This document shows positions 20,938 to 29,638 of a stretch of 31,820 bases of DNA, in pieces (the first letter of the stretch is position 1; each line of letters starts with the position of its first letter). The stretch lies in assembly GCA_900766925.1 (NCBI GenBank), contig CAAFXG010000425.1, forward strand, positions 1 through 31,820. The letters are read 5' to 3'. This DNA comes from Lachnospiraceae bacterium (GTDB lineage Bacteria > Bacillota > Clostridia > Lachnospirales > Lachnospiraceae). The notes beneath the pieces were generated by a model, which saw nothing but the letters and a program-made list of their open reading frames with translations, searched no databases and was not told the origin of the DNA. Both the position numbers and the translations under genes were made by a program.

Positions 20938-20945
20938 GTGCTCTT

Positions 20946-21917
20946 ATGGGTAAAGAAATTTATAACATTATCAATGATATGGCAGAGGTACTAAATGCAT
21001 CACAGATGCAGAAATTACAAGAAGTTTTAATAAATCGTTTGTCAGAGAATAATACAGTTGACTATTTACAAACCGGTAATGAGGAATTTCTGGATATGTT
21101 TTTAACTGCCAAGCATTTAGAAGGATGTTCTGACAAAACGATACGCTATTATAGGTGTAATATTGAGAAGATGCTGGAGACAATTAACATACCGGTAATA
21201 AAGATAACTACCGAAATGTTACGAAAATATCTTGTAGAGTATCAAGCAATAAACAATTGTGGAAAGGTGACTATTGATAATATTCGTAGAAGCCTTTCCA
21301 CATTCTTTTCTTGGTTGGAGGAAGAAGATTATATAATAAAAAGTCCGATGAAAAGAATTCATAGGGTGAAGACAGCGATTATTGTAAAAGATACTATTTC
21401 AGATGAGAAAGTTGAGATTCTTAGGGATAATTGTAATAATTTACGTGACAGGGCAATGATTGATTTCTTGCTTTCGACAGGAATTCGGGTAGGTGAATTG
21501 GTAAGATTGAACATTGATGATATAGATTTCTCAGAACGTGAATGTGTTGTTTATGGAAAAGGAAATAAAGAACGTAAAGCTTATTTTGATGCAAAGATAA
21601 AGATTCATTTGATAAACTATATCGAATCAAGGACAGATAATAATAGTGCATTATTTGTTTCTCTGAATAAACCACACAGTAGACTTACTGAAAGTGGTGT
21701 AGAATTGCGCCTGCGAGAAATGGGTAGGAAGTTGGGTGTAGAAAAGGTGCATCCACATAAATTCAGGAGAACTATGGCAACTAGAGCGATTGAAAAGGGA
21801 ATGCCGATAGAGCAAGTGCAGAAAATACTTGGACATGAACAGATAGATACAACGCTTAGATATGCTATAGTAAATCAAAATAACGTGAAGCAGTCACATA
21901 GAAAATATATTTCATAG
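20946..21917 (+). CDS. Tyrosine recombinase / integrase (XerC/XerD type)
   Basis: A 323-residue tyrosine recombinase. The N-terminal SAM-like core-binding domain covers about 45-135, the catalytic domain about 150-310. The catalytic residues are visible: R181 in LLSTGIRVGELVRL, K205 or K209 in the beta hairpin (YGKGNKER), H271xxR274 in HPHKFRRTMATR, H297 in LGHEQIDTTLRY and nucleophile Y306. Length and motifs match Xer or small mobile-element integrases, and the protein looks intact. It lies at the end of the plus-strand accessory block, so it is a likely agent of its mobility, though it could be a lone chromosomal recombinase. The hairpin 20920-20937 covers its ribosome-binding site. Confidence 0.93.
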   Translation: MGKEIYNIINDMAEVLNASQMQKLQEVLINRLSENNTVDYLQTGNEEFLDMFLTAKHLEGCSDKTIRYYRCNIEKMLETINIPVIKITTEMLRKYLVEYQAINNCGKVTIDNIRRSLSTFFSWLEEEDYIIKSPMKRIHRVKTAIIVKDTISDEKVEILRDNCNNLRDRAMIDFLLSTGIRVGELVRLNIDDIDFSERECVVYGKGNKERKAYFDAKIKIHLINYIESRTDNNSALFVSLNKPHSRLTESGVELRLREMGRKLGVEKVHPHKFRRTMATRAIEKGMPIEQVQKILGHEQIDTTLRYAIVNQNNVKQSHRKYIS

Positions 21918-21991
21918 TGATTTTGCGAGAGTGAACGGAATTAAACAAGTCACTTCATGGCAGATATTTAATTATAATATATTGGAATAGG

Positions 21992-22045
21992 TTGAATTTA
22001 TCCTAGAAAAAGTGATATACTAACGATATAAGATCGATATAAGAT
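21992..22045 (+). promoter_or_regulatory. phd-doc promoter with tandem 11-bp operator
   Basis: TTGAAT (21992-21997) and TATACT (22016-22021), 18 bp apart, form a promoter. CGATATAAGAT occurs twice in perfect tandem, at 22024-22034 and 22035-22045, just after the -10, where Phd antitoxin or Phd-Doc complex would bind and repress. Confidence 0.65.
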
Positions 22046-22061
22046 TTAGGGAGGTGTTCGC

Positions 22062-22304
22062 ATGACAGTAGATACAAATACAATGGTTTCAATTACAGAA
22101 GCAAATCAGAACTTTTCAAAAGTTGCAAGATTAGTAGATGAGCTTGGCTCAGTTGTTATACTTAAGAATAATGCACCAAGATATTTAGTGATCGATTTTA
22201 GCAAAGCGGATGAAAGTGCTGTAGCTAAGGATGAAGATGTACTTGAGATTTCAAAACGATTGCTTGCACAGAATAAAGAAGCTTACGAGGTGCTTGCTAA
22301 ATGA
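22062..22304 (+). CDS. Phd/YefM-family antitoxin
   Basis: An 80-residue antitoxin. The N-terminal half (about 8-50) is the Phd/YefM domain: MVSITEANQNFSKVARLVDELGSVVILKNNAPRYLVID is the standard pattern that binds the operator. The C-terminal tail (ISKRLLAQNKEAYEVLAK) would bind and block the Doc active site. GGAGG-type site GGGAGGTG precedes ATG 22062. It overlaps the doc start by four bases (ATGA), giving coupling. The tandem repeat 22024-22045 is its likely operator. Confidence 0.93.
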   Translation: MTVDTNTMVSITEANQNFSKVARLVDELGSVVILKNNAPRYLVIDFSKADESAVAKDEDVLEISKRLLAQNKEAYEVLAK

Positions 22305-22678
22305 AAAGACTGAGTAAAGAGCAGATTTTGATGCTCCATTCACAGCTCTTTGAACAGACTGGTGGAACTCCTGGTGTAAGAGATTTCAATTTATTGGAGT
22401 CGGCTATTGAGACGCCATTTCAAGCATTTGACAGAGTGGAATTATATCCAACGATCCAAGCAAAAGGGGCACGTCTTGGCTATGGTTTGATAAAAAATCA
22501 TTGTATGTTGGATGGGAACAAACGTCTAGGAACACATGCGATGCTTGTATTCTTTGCTTTAAATGGAATTGAATTACGGTATACACAAAATGAACTATAT
22601 GAAATGGTTCTTTCAGTAGCAGATGGTAGCTTGGAGTATGAAGCGATACTTAGATGGGTATTGGAACATCAAGAGTAA
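22301..22678 (+). CDS. Doc-family toxin (Fic fold)
   Basis: A 125-residue Fic-fold toxin. The active-site loop is H67-C-M-L-D71-G-N-K-R75, with the catalytic histidine, the acidic residue and the arginine expected. Doc of phage P1 phosphorylates elongation factor Tu and stops translation; this homologue should act likewise. Length is near that of P1 Doc. The protein looks intact. A 20-base piece of this gene (22499-22518) recurs at 14763-14782 in a decayed copy. A hairpin terminator follows at 22695-22732. Confidence 0.92.
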   Translation: MKRLSKEQILMLHSQLFEQTGGTPGVRDFNLLESAIETPFQAFDRVELYPTIQAKGARLGYGLIKNHCMLDGNKRLGTHAMLVFFALNGIELRYTQNELYEMVLSVADGSLEYEAILRWVLEHQE

Positions 22679-22694
22679 TTATTTATTTAATAAT

Positions 22695-22740
22695 GCGTGC
22701 ATTCAGTCTTTATACAGGATCAGAATGCACGCGATTATTT
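22695..22740 (+). terminator. Terminator after phd-doc
   Basis: GCGTGCATTC (22695-22704) and GAATGCACGC (22723-22732) form a perfect 10-bp stem with an 18-base loop, followed by GATTATTT. The T tract is weak. Confidence 0.6.
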
Positions 22741-22814
22741 GAATTTACTGAGGGGAACACCTATATTCTAATCCGTGAAGAATAATGAAGAGCCAAAAGT
22801 TTAGGTGAAATAAT

Positions 22815-22858
22815 ACAGCACTGTCGAAAACGTAAGTACATGATTTCAACAGTGCTGT
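22815..22858 (-). terminator. Hairpin after the M20/alcohol dehydrogenase operon
   Basis: ACAGCACTGT (22815-22824) and ACAGTGCTGT (22849-22858) are perfect inverted repeats just beyond the M20 stop; on the minus strand the stem is followed by ATTATTT. It ends the minus-strand operon. Confidence 0.6.
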
Positions 22859-22878
22859 GATTGTATTATACTAAAGCC

Positions 22879-24093
22879 TTATTTGTGCTCCTCAAGCCAC
22901 CTTAATGCCATATATGTATGGATGGCGGCACCAATGTAGAGGACATCATCATTGAAGATGACCTTAGGGTTGTGCTGGCCGTACATGTAGCCTTCGTTAG
23001 TGCTGCCGGCTGATAAGAACATGCTTAGGGTAGGAACCTCATGGCTGACAAAGGCGAAGTCCTCGCTGCCACCGCCGGCCTTTCCGCCGGTAATCATCTT
23101 CATGTCAATGGCGCCCTGGCCCAGTAACTCGGTCATGTACTTGAGACCTGATTCAGACAGAGCCTCATCAACAACCATGCAAGGACAGAAGTTGTAGAAC
23201 TCAACCTTGACTTCGCATCTTAATGCAGTACCGATTCCGGTAGCTATCTCAGTCATTCGCTTTTTGATATATTCGCCAACCTTATTATCGGGGTCGACCG
23301 TTCTTATTGTACCCCACATGGTTGCTGTATCGGGAATAACGTTAGAGGTATGACCGGCTTCAAAACGACAGGTGGTGAATACACCGTAATCATTGCCATC
23401 CAGCTCTCTTGCATTGATTTCCTGTAGCGCCAGATGAATCTGGGCAGCAGCTGTTATGGGATCTATTGCAAGGTTTGGAGTGGAACCGTGTCCGCCCTTA
23501 CCCTTTACTGTAATCTGATACTGCTCGCAGGAGGCTGTCGCGATTCCCCCGCAGGATACAAGCACGGCACCGGAAGGTAAAGGCTGGCCTGCAATAACAT
23601 GAATCATTGATGCGGCATCTACGTGAGGATTCTCGAGGAGTCCTGAATTAAGCATGTCACGAGAACCGGTGAAGGTCTCCTCGGCAGGCTGGAACTCAAT
23701 CTTTATAGTTCCCTCGATTTCATCCTCGTGTTCCTTAAGCAGCCTGGTTGCACCGAGCAGCATGGCACTGTGCATGTCGTGTCCGCAGCCGTGCATCTTG
23801 CCTTCAATTGTACTCTTGTAATCCACGTCGGCTTCCTCGAGGATGGGGAGAGCATCCATATCTGCCCTAAGCAGGATGCATTTGCCGGGCTTTTTGCCAC
23901 CAAGGGTTACAATTATTCCTGATTTACCCATGCTGACGGGCTCAACGCCAATCTCGAGCAGTTTGTCCCAGATGAACTGCTTGGTAAATGTAAGATCAAA
24001 TTCAAGTTCAGGGTGTTTGTGAAGTTCTCTTCTGACAGCTACAAGCTCTGTCTGAAGAGTGGATGCTTCCTTTAATAATTCTTCTTTTGTCAT
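22879..24093 (-). CDS. M20-family amidohydrolase (aminoacylase/hippurate hydrolase-like)
   Basis: A 404-residue zinc-dependent amidohydrolase of the M20D type, hydrolysing N-acyl amino acids, hippurate or similar amides. Metal motifs are visible: LLRADMDALP (75-83), MHGCGHDMHSAM (100-111; C103 and H105 bind metal), FQPAEET (134-140, with catalytic/metal Glu138/Glu139), H165 in MIHV. A dimerisation insert lies about 185-295. It begins at ATG 24093, whose A is the last base of the alcohol dehydrogenase stop (TAATG), so the two are translationally coupled. The substrate is not defined; the pairing with an alcohol dehydrogenase suggests a catabolic route. Confidence 0.92.
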   Translation of the reverse strand: MTKEELLKEASTLQTELVAVRRELHKHPELEFDLTFTKQFIWDKLLEIGVEPVSMGKSGIIVTLGGKKPGKCILLRADMDALPILEEADVDYKSTIEGKMHGCGHDMHSAMLLGATRLLKEHEDEIEGTIKIEFQPAEETFTGSRDMLNSGLLENPHVDAASMIHVIAGQPLPSGAVLVSCGGIATASCEQYQITVKGKGGHGSTPNLAIDPITAAAQIHLALQEINARELDGNDYGVFTTCRFEAGHTSNVIPDTATMWGTIRTVDPDNKVGEYIKKRMTEIATGIGTALRCEVKVEFYNFCPCMVVDEALSESGLKYMTELLGQGAIDMKMITGGKAGGGSEDFAFVSHEVPTLSMFLSAGSTNEGYMYGQHNPKVIFNDDVLYIGAAIHTYMALRWLEEHK

Positions 24094-25286
24094 TATTTTT
24101 CCTTTCCGGTATATGCCATTCTGTAAATATCGAGCATTTCATCGTATCCAAGCTCCATATATCCGGGCAATACCCTTGTTTTGTTACGGGAACAGTCAAG
24201 TGCCAGCTTCTCAAGGTCACTCTCCTTAACATTGAGCTCGCTGAGGCTTACCGGCATTCCGATTGATTCATAATACTGCTCCTGCATATCTATAGCCTTC
24301 TCAATGGTCTTCTCAGGATGCTCAAAGTCGATATCAAGATTCCAAACATTAGCTGCATACTGAAGCCATCTTGGAATATTGGCCTTGTATACATATCTTG
24401 CCCAGCTGCACCAGATAGCTGCAAGTCCGGCACCGTGAGCAACCTCGGGATACATACCCGATACCTCATGCTCAAACTGATGAACCACCAGCATGAAATC
24501 CCTGCCACACTGGGTCAGTCCGTTGTGTGCGAGAGATGATGCCCACATCATATTGGCTCTGGCTTCATAATCGGTAGGACATTTCAGACAGTCATTGCCT
24601 GCCTTCATCACACTCTTAATTACTGCCTCGGCTATTGAATCGGTAAGGTAGGTGTCCGTTCCCTTGCAGAAATACCTCTCGATTGTGTGCATGGCTATAT
24701 CCACTGCACCGCAGGCAGTCTGATAAGGGCTGACAGAATATGTAAGCTCAGGATTCTCTATGGCAAAATCGAAGCGATTGGCACTGCAGCCATATCCACG
24801 CTTCTGACCCGTCTCTGAGTTGGTGATAACACAGGAATTGGACATCTCTGAACCGGCAGCAGAAAGAGTAAGGACTGCGCCCTTCTTAAGAGTCTTCTTC
24901 GGAACTTCCTTACCCAAAGAGAAATCCCACACATCAACATCGGGGTTGGCTACACCGTTGGCAATATCCTTGGAGGAATCCATAACAGAGCCTCCGCCGA
25001 CTGCAAGAATGAAGTCAACGCCCTCATTCTGACACAGCTTTATGCCTTCACGCACAAGGCTAAGCTCAGGATTTGCCACTACTCCGCCGAGCTCTACGAA
25101 ATCAATGCCGGCCTCGGTAAGTGAGGTCTTAACCCTGTCAAGCAGTCCGCTTTTCTTAGCAGACTGACCGCCGTAGTGAATCAGAACCTTCTTCACATCC
25201 ATAGAGGCGATGAGGCTGCCGACCTTTAACTCCTCATCCTTGCCAAAATAAACCTTGGTTGGTGTCTCGTATACGAAATTATTCAT
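24093..25286 (-). CDS. Iron-containing alcohol dehydrogenase (BDH-like)
   Basis: A 397-residue group III NAD(P)-dependent alcohol dehydrogenase. The coenzyme motif AVGGGSVMDSSKDIA is at about 95-110; metal ligands appear in DIAMHTIERY, the HQFEHEVSG segment and HGAGLA. It resembles NADH-dependent butanol dehydrogenases of Clostridia. The start at 25286 (MNNFVYETPTKVYFGK, the normal family N-terminus, behind GAGGG) is chosen over an in-frame upstream ATG at 25352. The M20 gene is coupled downstream. It probably reduces or oxidises a short-chain aldehyde or alcohol. Confidence 0.93.
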   Translation of the reverse strand: MNNFVYETPTKVYFGKDEELKVGSLIASMDVKKVLIHYGGQSAKKSGLLDRVKTSLTEAGIDFVELGGVVANPELSLVREGIKLCQNEGVDFILAVGGGSVMDSSKDIANGVANPDVDVWDFSLGKEVPKKTLKKGAVLTLSAAGSEMSNSCVITNSETGQKRGYGCSANRFDFAIENPELTYSVSPYQTACGAVDIAMHTIERYFCKGTDTYLTDSIAEAVIKSVMKAGNDCLKCPTDYEARANMMWASSLAHNGLTQCGRDFMLVVHQFEHEVSGMYPEVAHGAGLAAIWCSWARYVYKANIPRWLQYAANVWNLDIDFEHPEKTIEKAIDMQEQYYESIGMPVSLSELNVKESDLEKLALDCSRNKTRVLPGYMELGYDEMLDIYRMAYTGKEK

Positions 25287-25517
25287 GCTGTATTCCCTCT
25301 CATATATTTTGTGATAATGAAAACCATTTACGATTAGTATACTAGTCTTCAATCCAATGTGCCATTAATAAATTGTAAATAATCATAATTATTATATAAT
25401 TAAAAAGTAACGTTGCGACCAATAAACCGACAGATAAACCATAATATATAATGAAAGGTCCGGGAAAAAAGAATCGGCCCACAGAAGACAGGTGTAAACA
25501 TCCTTTAGGAGAAAACT
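25287..25517. other. Divergent intergenic region, no further feature supported
   Basis: This 231-base AT-rich stretch lies between the divergent dehydrogenase and birA genes. Several TATAAT-like hexamers can be found (for example near 25394 and 25444), but no clear pair of -35 and -10 boxes, operator or riboswitch is supported by reading. Confidence 0.4.
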
Positions 25518-26483
25518 ATGGAGCTTAAGGACAGATTACTGGAATTGCTTGAAAGAAACAGAGACAGACATATGTCAGGTGAAGCTATGGCAGGGGAGCT
25601 GGGTGTCAGCAGAACAGCCATCTGGAAAGCGATTACCGCTCTTAAAGAAGAGGGATACGAAATTTCGGCCATAAGAAATAAGGGCTATCGACTGGACGTG
25701 GACACCGATATCCTGTCAGCCCAGGGGATAGGGAAGTACATGAAGGAGAATTTTGGACTTGACATCAATGTCATTCCTTCGGTTGATTCCACCAATTCCT
25801 ATGTTAAGAGCAGGGCTCTGGCCGGAGAAAGGGAAGGCTACACCCTTATTGCAGGCTCTCAGAGTATGGGTCGAGGCAGGCGTGGCAGAGACTTCTATTC
25901 GCCACCGGATTCAGGCCTATACATGAGCATCCTTCTTCGCCCTGACAGCTTTGATGCGGGCAAAGCACTCAAACTGACAACCATGTCAGCCTGTGCCGTA
26001 TGTGAAGCAATAAGAGAAATATCCGGCCAAAATGCTCAAATTAAGTGGGTTAACGATATATACATAGATGATAAGAAGGTCAGCGGTACATTGACAGAAG
26101 GCTCCTTTGATATAGAGGGCGGATATCTGGAATATGCCATTCTTGGAATCGGAATCAATGTATTTAAGCCGCGGGACGGCTTTCCCGATGAGCTTAAGAG
26201 TAAGGCCGGATACATATATGATGAAGGTCTGCCGGATATAAAGAACAGGCTGGCAGCTCTGGTTCTTAGTCGCTTTATGTCCTATTACAGAAGTGGCGAT
26301 CTGACCTCATATGTAAAAAAATATAAAGAGTATAACCTCTGTATAGACAGGGATGTATATTATGAAGGTCGATGTGTCCATGTCATTGACATCGATGACG
26401 ACTGCCATCTCATAGTCAGAGATTCGGAAGGCAGAATCGAGATACTAAGCTCGGGGGAAATAAGTATCAGTTTATCTGAATAG
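25518..26483 (+). CDS. birA: Biotin-acetyl-CoA-carboxylase ligase / biotin repressor BirA
   Basis: A 321-residue bifunctional BirA. Residues 1-60 form a helix-turn-helix (GEAMAGELGVSRTAIWKAITALKEEGYEI) absent from the ligase-only form, so it should also repress biotin genes. The ligase domain has GRGRRGR (118-124) for biotinyl-AMP, the KWVND motif (176-180) and K187 in DDKKVSG; the C-terminal SH3-like domain ends the protein. It activates biotin with ATP and attaches it to a lysine of carboxylase carrier proteins. TTAGGAGA precedes ATG 25518. No biotin gene or evident BirA operator is in the window. Confidence 0.95.
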   Translation: MELKDRLLELLERNRDRHMSGEAMAGELGVSRTAIWKAITALKEEGYEISAIRNKGYRLDVDTDILSAQGIGKYMKENFGLDINVIPSVDSTNSYVKSRALAGEREGYTLIAGSQSMGRGRRGRDFYSPPDSGLYMSILLRPDSFDAGKALKLTTMSACAVCEAIREISGQNAQIKWVNDIYIDDKKVSGTLTEGSFDIEGGYLEYAILGIGINVFKPRDGFPDELKSKAGYIYDEGLPDIKNRLAALVLSRFMSYYRSGDLTSYVKKYKEYNLCIDRDVYYEGRCVHVIDIDDDCHLIVRDSEGRIEILSSGEISISLSE

Positions 26484-26703
26484 CGGAAAGACGGGGATGC
26501 CAAAGCACTGTATTCACACTTTAAATAAGTGTATAAAGAACAACTGAATATGACTTCAATATGATTTCATTTTGCATATAAATTGCTTCAATTTCTTTAT
26601 TTCAGGTGATATAATAACCTTCCGCAGCTATAGGGAACATAGACTATATCGGTCAACATCTCGTAAAAAAGACAGGTATGGTATTTTGCATGGGGGATTA
26701 ATA

Positions 26704-27525
26704 ATGAAGTGGATAAATAAGTATCTGTTTGTATATAAAACTCAGATTATCAGAAGCTTTACATACAAGTATGATGTATACGGCAATATCATAATGCAGA
26801 CCATAATTATGATAACCTCAGCATTCTTCTGGAGGGCTCTGTATGGATTTGATATGTCGAATCCAACGGGCGATGTAATGGTCAATGGTGTCAGACTGGA
26901 GGATATGCTTACTTACATTATTATGTCATCGGTGCTGTCGGTGCTTCTGTCTACCAACGTGGAGAGAAGAATTGAGAGCAGCGTCAGAAACGGAAGTATA
27001 TCAACTGATATGATGAAGCCGCTTAACATCTTCGGTATATATCTGTCTGAGGACCTGGGCAGAATCACTGCCCTGATATTCCAGAATATCCTGCCAATAT
27101 TAATAATCGGAAGCATTTTTATCAAGGTACCTGTAATGAGTGACCTTACTCAGTTGCCGCGATTTTGCATTAGTATGCTGCTATCCTTCGGCATCAACTG
27201 GCTGTTGGCGGCGCTCTTTGGTATGTGGGCCTTCACGGCTATTGATGTGGATGCACTGATTCAGGTTAAGAAGCACCTTCTCAGGCTGCTTTCGGGCAGT
27301 ATCATTCCGCTTTGGTTCTTCCCGGACTGGTTTGCGAATATTCTGAAGGCTCTGCCGTTTGCCTACATCTATCAGCTGCCGCTCGACATATATATAGGTA
27401 AGAGTAGCGACGCAGAAGTGGTTCGGATGATGACGATACAGGCAATCTGGCTTGTGGTGCTTGGACTTGCGTTCTTCATTGTATCAAGAAGAGCGACAAG
27501 AAAGATTATGATTCAGGGAGGCTGA
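26704..27525 (+). CDS. ABC-2 type transporter permease, first subunit
   Basis: A 273-residue membrane subunit of an ABC-2 exporter. About six helices follow an N-terminal amphipathic segment (MKWINKYLFVYKTQIIRSFTYKYDVYG); a SVLSVLLSTNVERRIESSVRNGSISTDMMKPLN loop is the conserved cytoplasmic coupling region of the DUF990-type permeases. ATG 26704 follows a GGGGG site; an upstream in-frame ATG (26572) has none. The next gene starts four bases after its stop. Two permeases and an ATPase form the exporter, of the type called viologen exporters; the natural substrate is not known from sequence. Confidence 0.88.
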   Translation: MKWINKYLFVYKTQIIRSFTYKYDVYGNIIMQTIIMITSAFFWRALYGFDMSNPTGDVMVNGVRLEDMLTYIIMSSVLSVLLSTNVERRIESSVRNGSISTDMMKPLNIFGIYLSEDLGRITALIFQNILPILIIGSIFIKVPVMSDLTQLPRFCISMLLSFGINWLLAALFGMWAFTAIDVDALIQVKKHLLRLLSGSIIPLWFFPDWFANILKALPFAYIYQLPLDIYIGKSSDAEVVRMMTIQAIWLVVLGLAFFIVSRRATRKIMIQGG

Positions 27526-27529
27526 TTGT

Positions 27530-28369
27530 ATGAAAAATGCGAAGATTAAGTGCCTGCTTCATACGTTGGCTCATTATATTGATGTAACAATATGTCATAT
27601 CAGGATGGCGTTTCTTATGATAGTTGAGTATCCGTCCAACATTGCGGGATGGCTGATATCGAATCCGATTCAGTTTATCTTAGGCTTTGCGACCATCAAA
27701 TTCGTGGTGGAGCAGTTCGGACAGATAAACGGCTGGACCTACGGACAGCTGGCTTTCCTGTATGGACTGTCGGTAATAAGTCATGCCCTATCGATGATAT
27801 TCTTTGTGCAGGGCTGGTTCATGGGCTTCTATGTTGTGGAGGGAGAGTTCGACAGGTACCTCACAAGACCGCTTGGCGTAATGTACCAGTTCTTCTTCAC
27901 TAATATCAACGTATTCGGTGTCACAGACTTAATTCCCGGAATACTGGTATTCATATATGGATGTGTGGAGAGCAATTTTGCATGGTCATTCAAAAAAGTG
28001 ATATGCATTCTGATAATGCTGATTGGTGCAACCCTTATTCGAGGTGGACTGTATTTATGCCTTGGAACGACTTCATTCTTTACCAAGAGCACAATGGATT
28101 TCGGACAGTATACCCAGGAGATTATGGATAAGACCACGCTCTATCCGCTCTCTATGTATCCCGAGAGCATGCAGTTCATTCTCACTTACCTTATCCCAAT
28201 CGGCTGGGTGTCATTCTATCCGATATCCGGACTTCTGGGAATTGACAGCGGCGCTTCGTACGGTTTGTTTGCTTCGGTAATTACCTTGCTTGTTGGCCTG
28301 CTTGTCCTCGGAATTGCAGGGCTGTGGTTCAACTACGGCCTAAAGAAGTACGAAAGTGCGGGGAACTAG
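27530..28369 (+). CDS. ABC-2 type transporter permease, second subunit
   Basis: A 279-residue second permease with about six helices. It shares the DUF990 hallmarks with the first: FLYGLSVISHALSMIFFVQG and the GEFDRYLTRPLGVMYQF loop, parallel to the DMMKPL loop in the partner. GGGAGG upstream of the preceding stop could serve as its ribosome-binding site. The two permeases should form a heterodimer with the ATPase below. The export substrate is unknown. Confidence 0.88.
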   Translation: MKNAKIKCLLHTLAHYIDVTICHIRMAFLMIVEYPSNIAGWLISNPIQFILGFATIKFVVEQFGQINGWTYGQLAFLYGLSVISHALSMIFFVQGWFMGFYVVEGEFDRYLTRPLGVMYQFFFTNINVFGVTDLIPGILVFIYGCVESNFAWSFKKVICILIMLIGATLIRGGLYLCLGTTSFFTKSTMDFGQYTQEIMDKTTLYPLSMYPESMQFILTYLIPIGWVSFYPISGLLGIDSGASYGLFASVITLLVGLLVLGIAGLWFNYGLKKYESAGN

Positions 28370-28459
28370 GATTGGAGCCGGGCTATAACAGGTGCCGGGG
28401 AAATAATTACCGGAGATAATAACCGATAGACTGATGCAGAAAGCAGAAAGGCAGAAGCT

Positions 28460-29443
28460 ATGGAAAACAATAAGATGATAGAAGTAACGGATTTGTCCAA
28501 GGACTACCATGTGGTAAAGAAGGAAGCCGGCCTTAGGGGCGCAATTAAGGGCCTCTTCAAAACAAGCAAGCAGACAATCAAGGCTGTATCACATGTGGAC
28601 TTTAGCGTAGACAAAGGCGAGATAATAGCTGTTATCGGACCGAACGGAGCGGGCAAGTCCTCGCTTATCAAGATGATGACGGGTGTCCTTACGCCGACGG
28701 GTGGTCAGGTACTAATCGGCGGTAAGGATATTACGAGGAACAGGAAAGAGGTTGTTAAGAACATCGGAGTTGTATTTGGTCAGAGAACACAGCTTAACTG
28801 GGATCTGAGGCTGGGAGAGAGCTTCGAACTCCTTCGTCATATATATGAGATTGACAAGGACGAGTATGAGAAGACCTTAGAGGTTATGGATGAAATCTTA
28901 GGAATTAAGGAAATCATTAATAAGCCTGTAAGGCAGATGTCGCTTGGTCAGAGAGTTAAGGGTGACCTGGTGGCCGCCATGCTTCATTCGCCTGAGGTGC
29001 TGTTCCTTGATGAGCCGACAATCGGTCTTGATGTCAATACCAAGTTTGCTCTTCGAAAGTTCATTAAGGAGATTAACAGAGTAAATAAGACAACCATAGT
29101 TCTCACAACACATGACCTGGGAGATATTGAGGAACTGTGCGAGAGACTGATAATCATCAATCACGGCAAGATAATTGAGGATGGCAATCTGTCTGATATT
29201 ATTGACAGAATAGCTCCGTACAAGACATTGGTTGTTCAATATTATGATGATGTGAATATTCCGACTCATGATAAGTGCACCCTTGATAAGGTTGAAGGCA
29301 ATGTCGCCAGATACAGATTCATGAAGAATGATATTACGGCAGCAGCACTGATAGCCGCCTTATCGGAAAAGAAGAAGATGAAGGATGTTGCAATAGAAGA
29401 GGTTGGAATAGACGAAATCATAAGAATTGCATACGGCCAGTAG
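28460..29443 (+). CDS. ABC-2 transporter ATP-binding protein
   Basis: A 327-residue ATPase that drives the two preceding permeases. Walker A GPNGAGKSS near residue 60, signature MSLGQRVKGDLVAAML near 160, Walker B VLFLDEPTIGLD, and H-loop TTHD are all present. A C-terminal extension of about 100 residues (LVVQYYDDVN and IRIAYGQ) resembles DrrA/NatA-type accessory domains. AAAGGC upstream is weak. An inverted repeat after it (29498-29507 with 29541-29551) could weakly end transcription. Confidence 0.92.
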   Translation: MENNKMIEVTDLSKDYHVVKKEAGLRGAIKGLFKTSKQTIKAVSHVDFSVDKGEIIAVIGPNGAGKSSLIKMMTGVLTPTGGQVLIGGKDITRNRKEVVKNIGVVFGQRTQLNWDLRLGESFELLRHIYEIDKDEYEKTLEVMDEILGIKEIINKPVRQMSLGQRVKGDLVAAMLHSPEVLFLDEPTIGLDVNTKFALRKFIKEINRVNKTTIVLTTHDLGDIEELCERLIIINHGKIIEDGNLSDIIDRIAPYKTLVVQYYDDVNIPTHDKCTLDKVEGNVARYRFMKNDITAAALIAALSEKKKMKDVAIEEVGIDEIIRIAYGQ

Positions 29444-29497
29444 AAATGCATCAACAATTATGCTTTTTAGGCAAGGGAGGCATGGACGGCAGATGCG

Positions 29498-29551
29498 GTA
29501 AAAACGCAAAGACTAAGGAATTGATTGTACGTCAGTTCACGCGCTTTTTAC
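29498..29551 (+). repeat. Inverted repeat between the exporter ATPase and pfp
   Basis: GTAAAAACGC (29498-29507) pairs with GCGCTTTTTAC (29541-29551) with a one-base bulge, around a 33-base loop. It lies in the 29444-29638 spacer and may be a weak terminator or leader structure. A TATAAT follows near 29594. Confidence 0.35.
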
Positions 29552-29638
29552 GGAAATAAACTGTGATGTCTGCCTTTACATTATTAATAAAATATAATAG
29601 AATTATTGCTGAACAAAATTCTTATAAGGAGATTAACC

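Noticed and set aside
29460..29560. Possible c-di-GMP-I (GEMM) riboswitch before pfp
   Set aside because: GGCAA and ACGCAAAG resemble conserved parts, but the P1 closing stem and the tetraloop receptor side are not found, and the likely -10 (about 29594) lies downstream of it.
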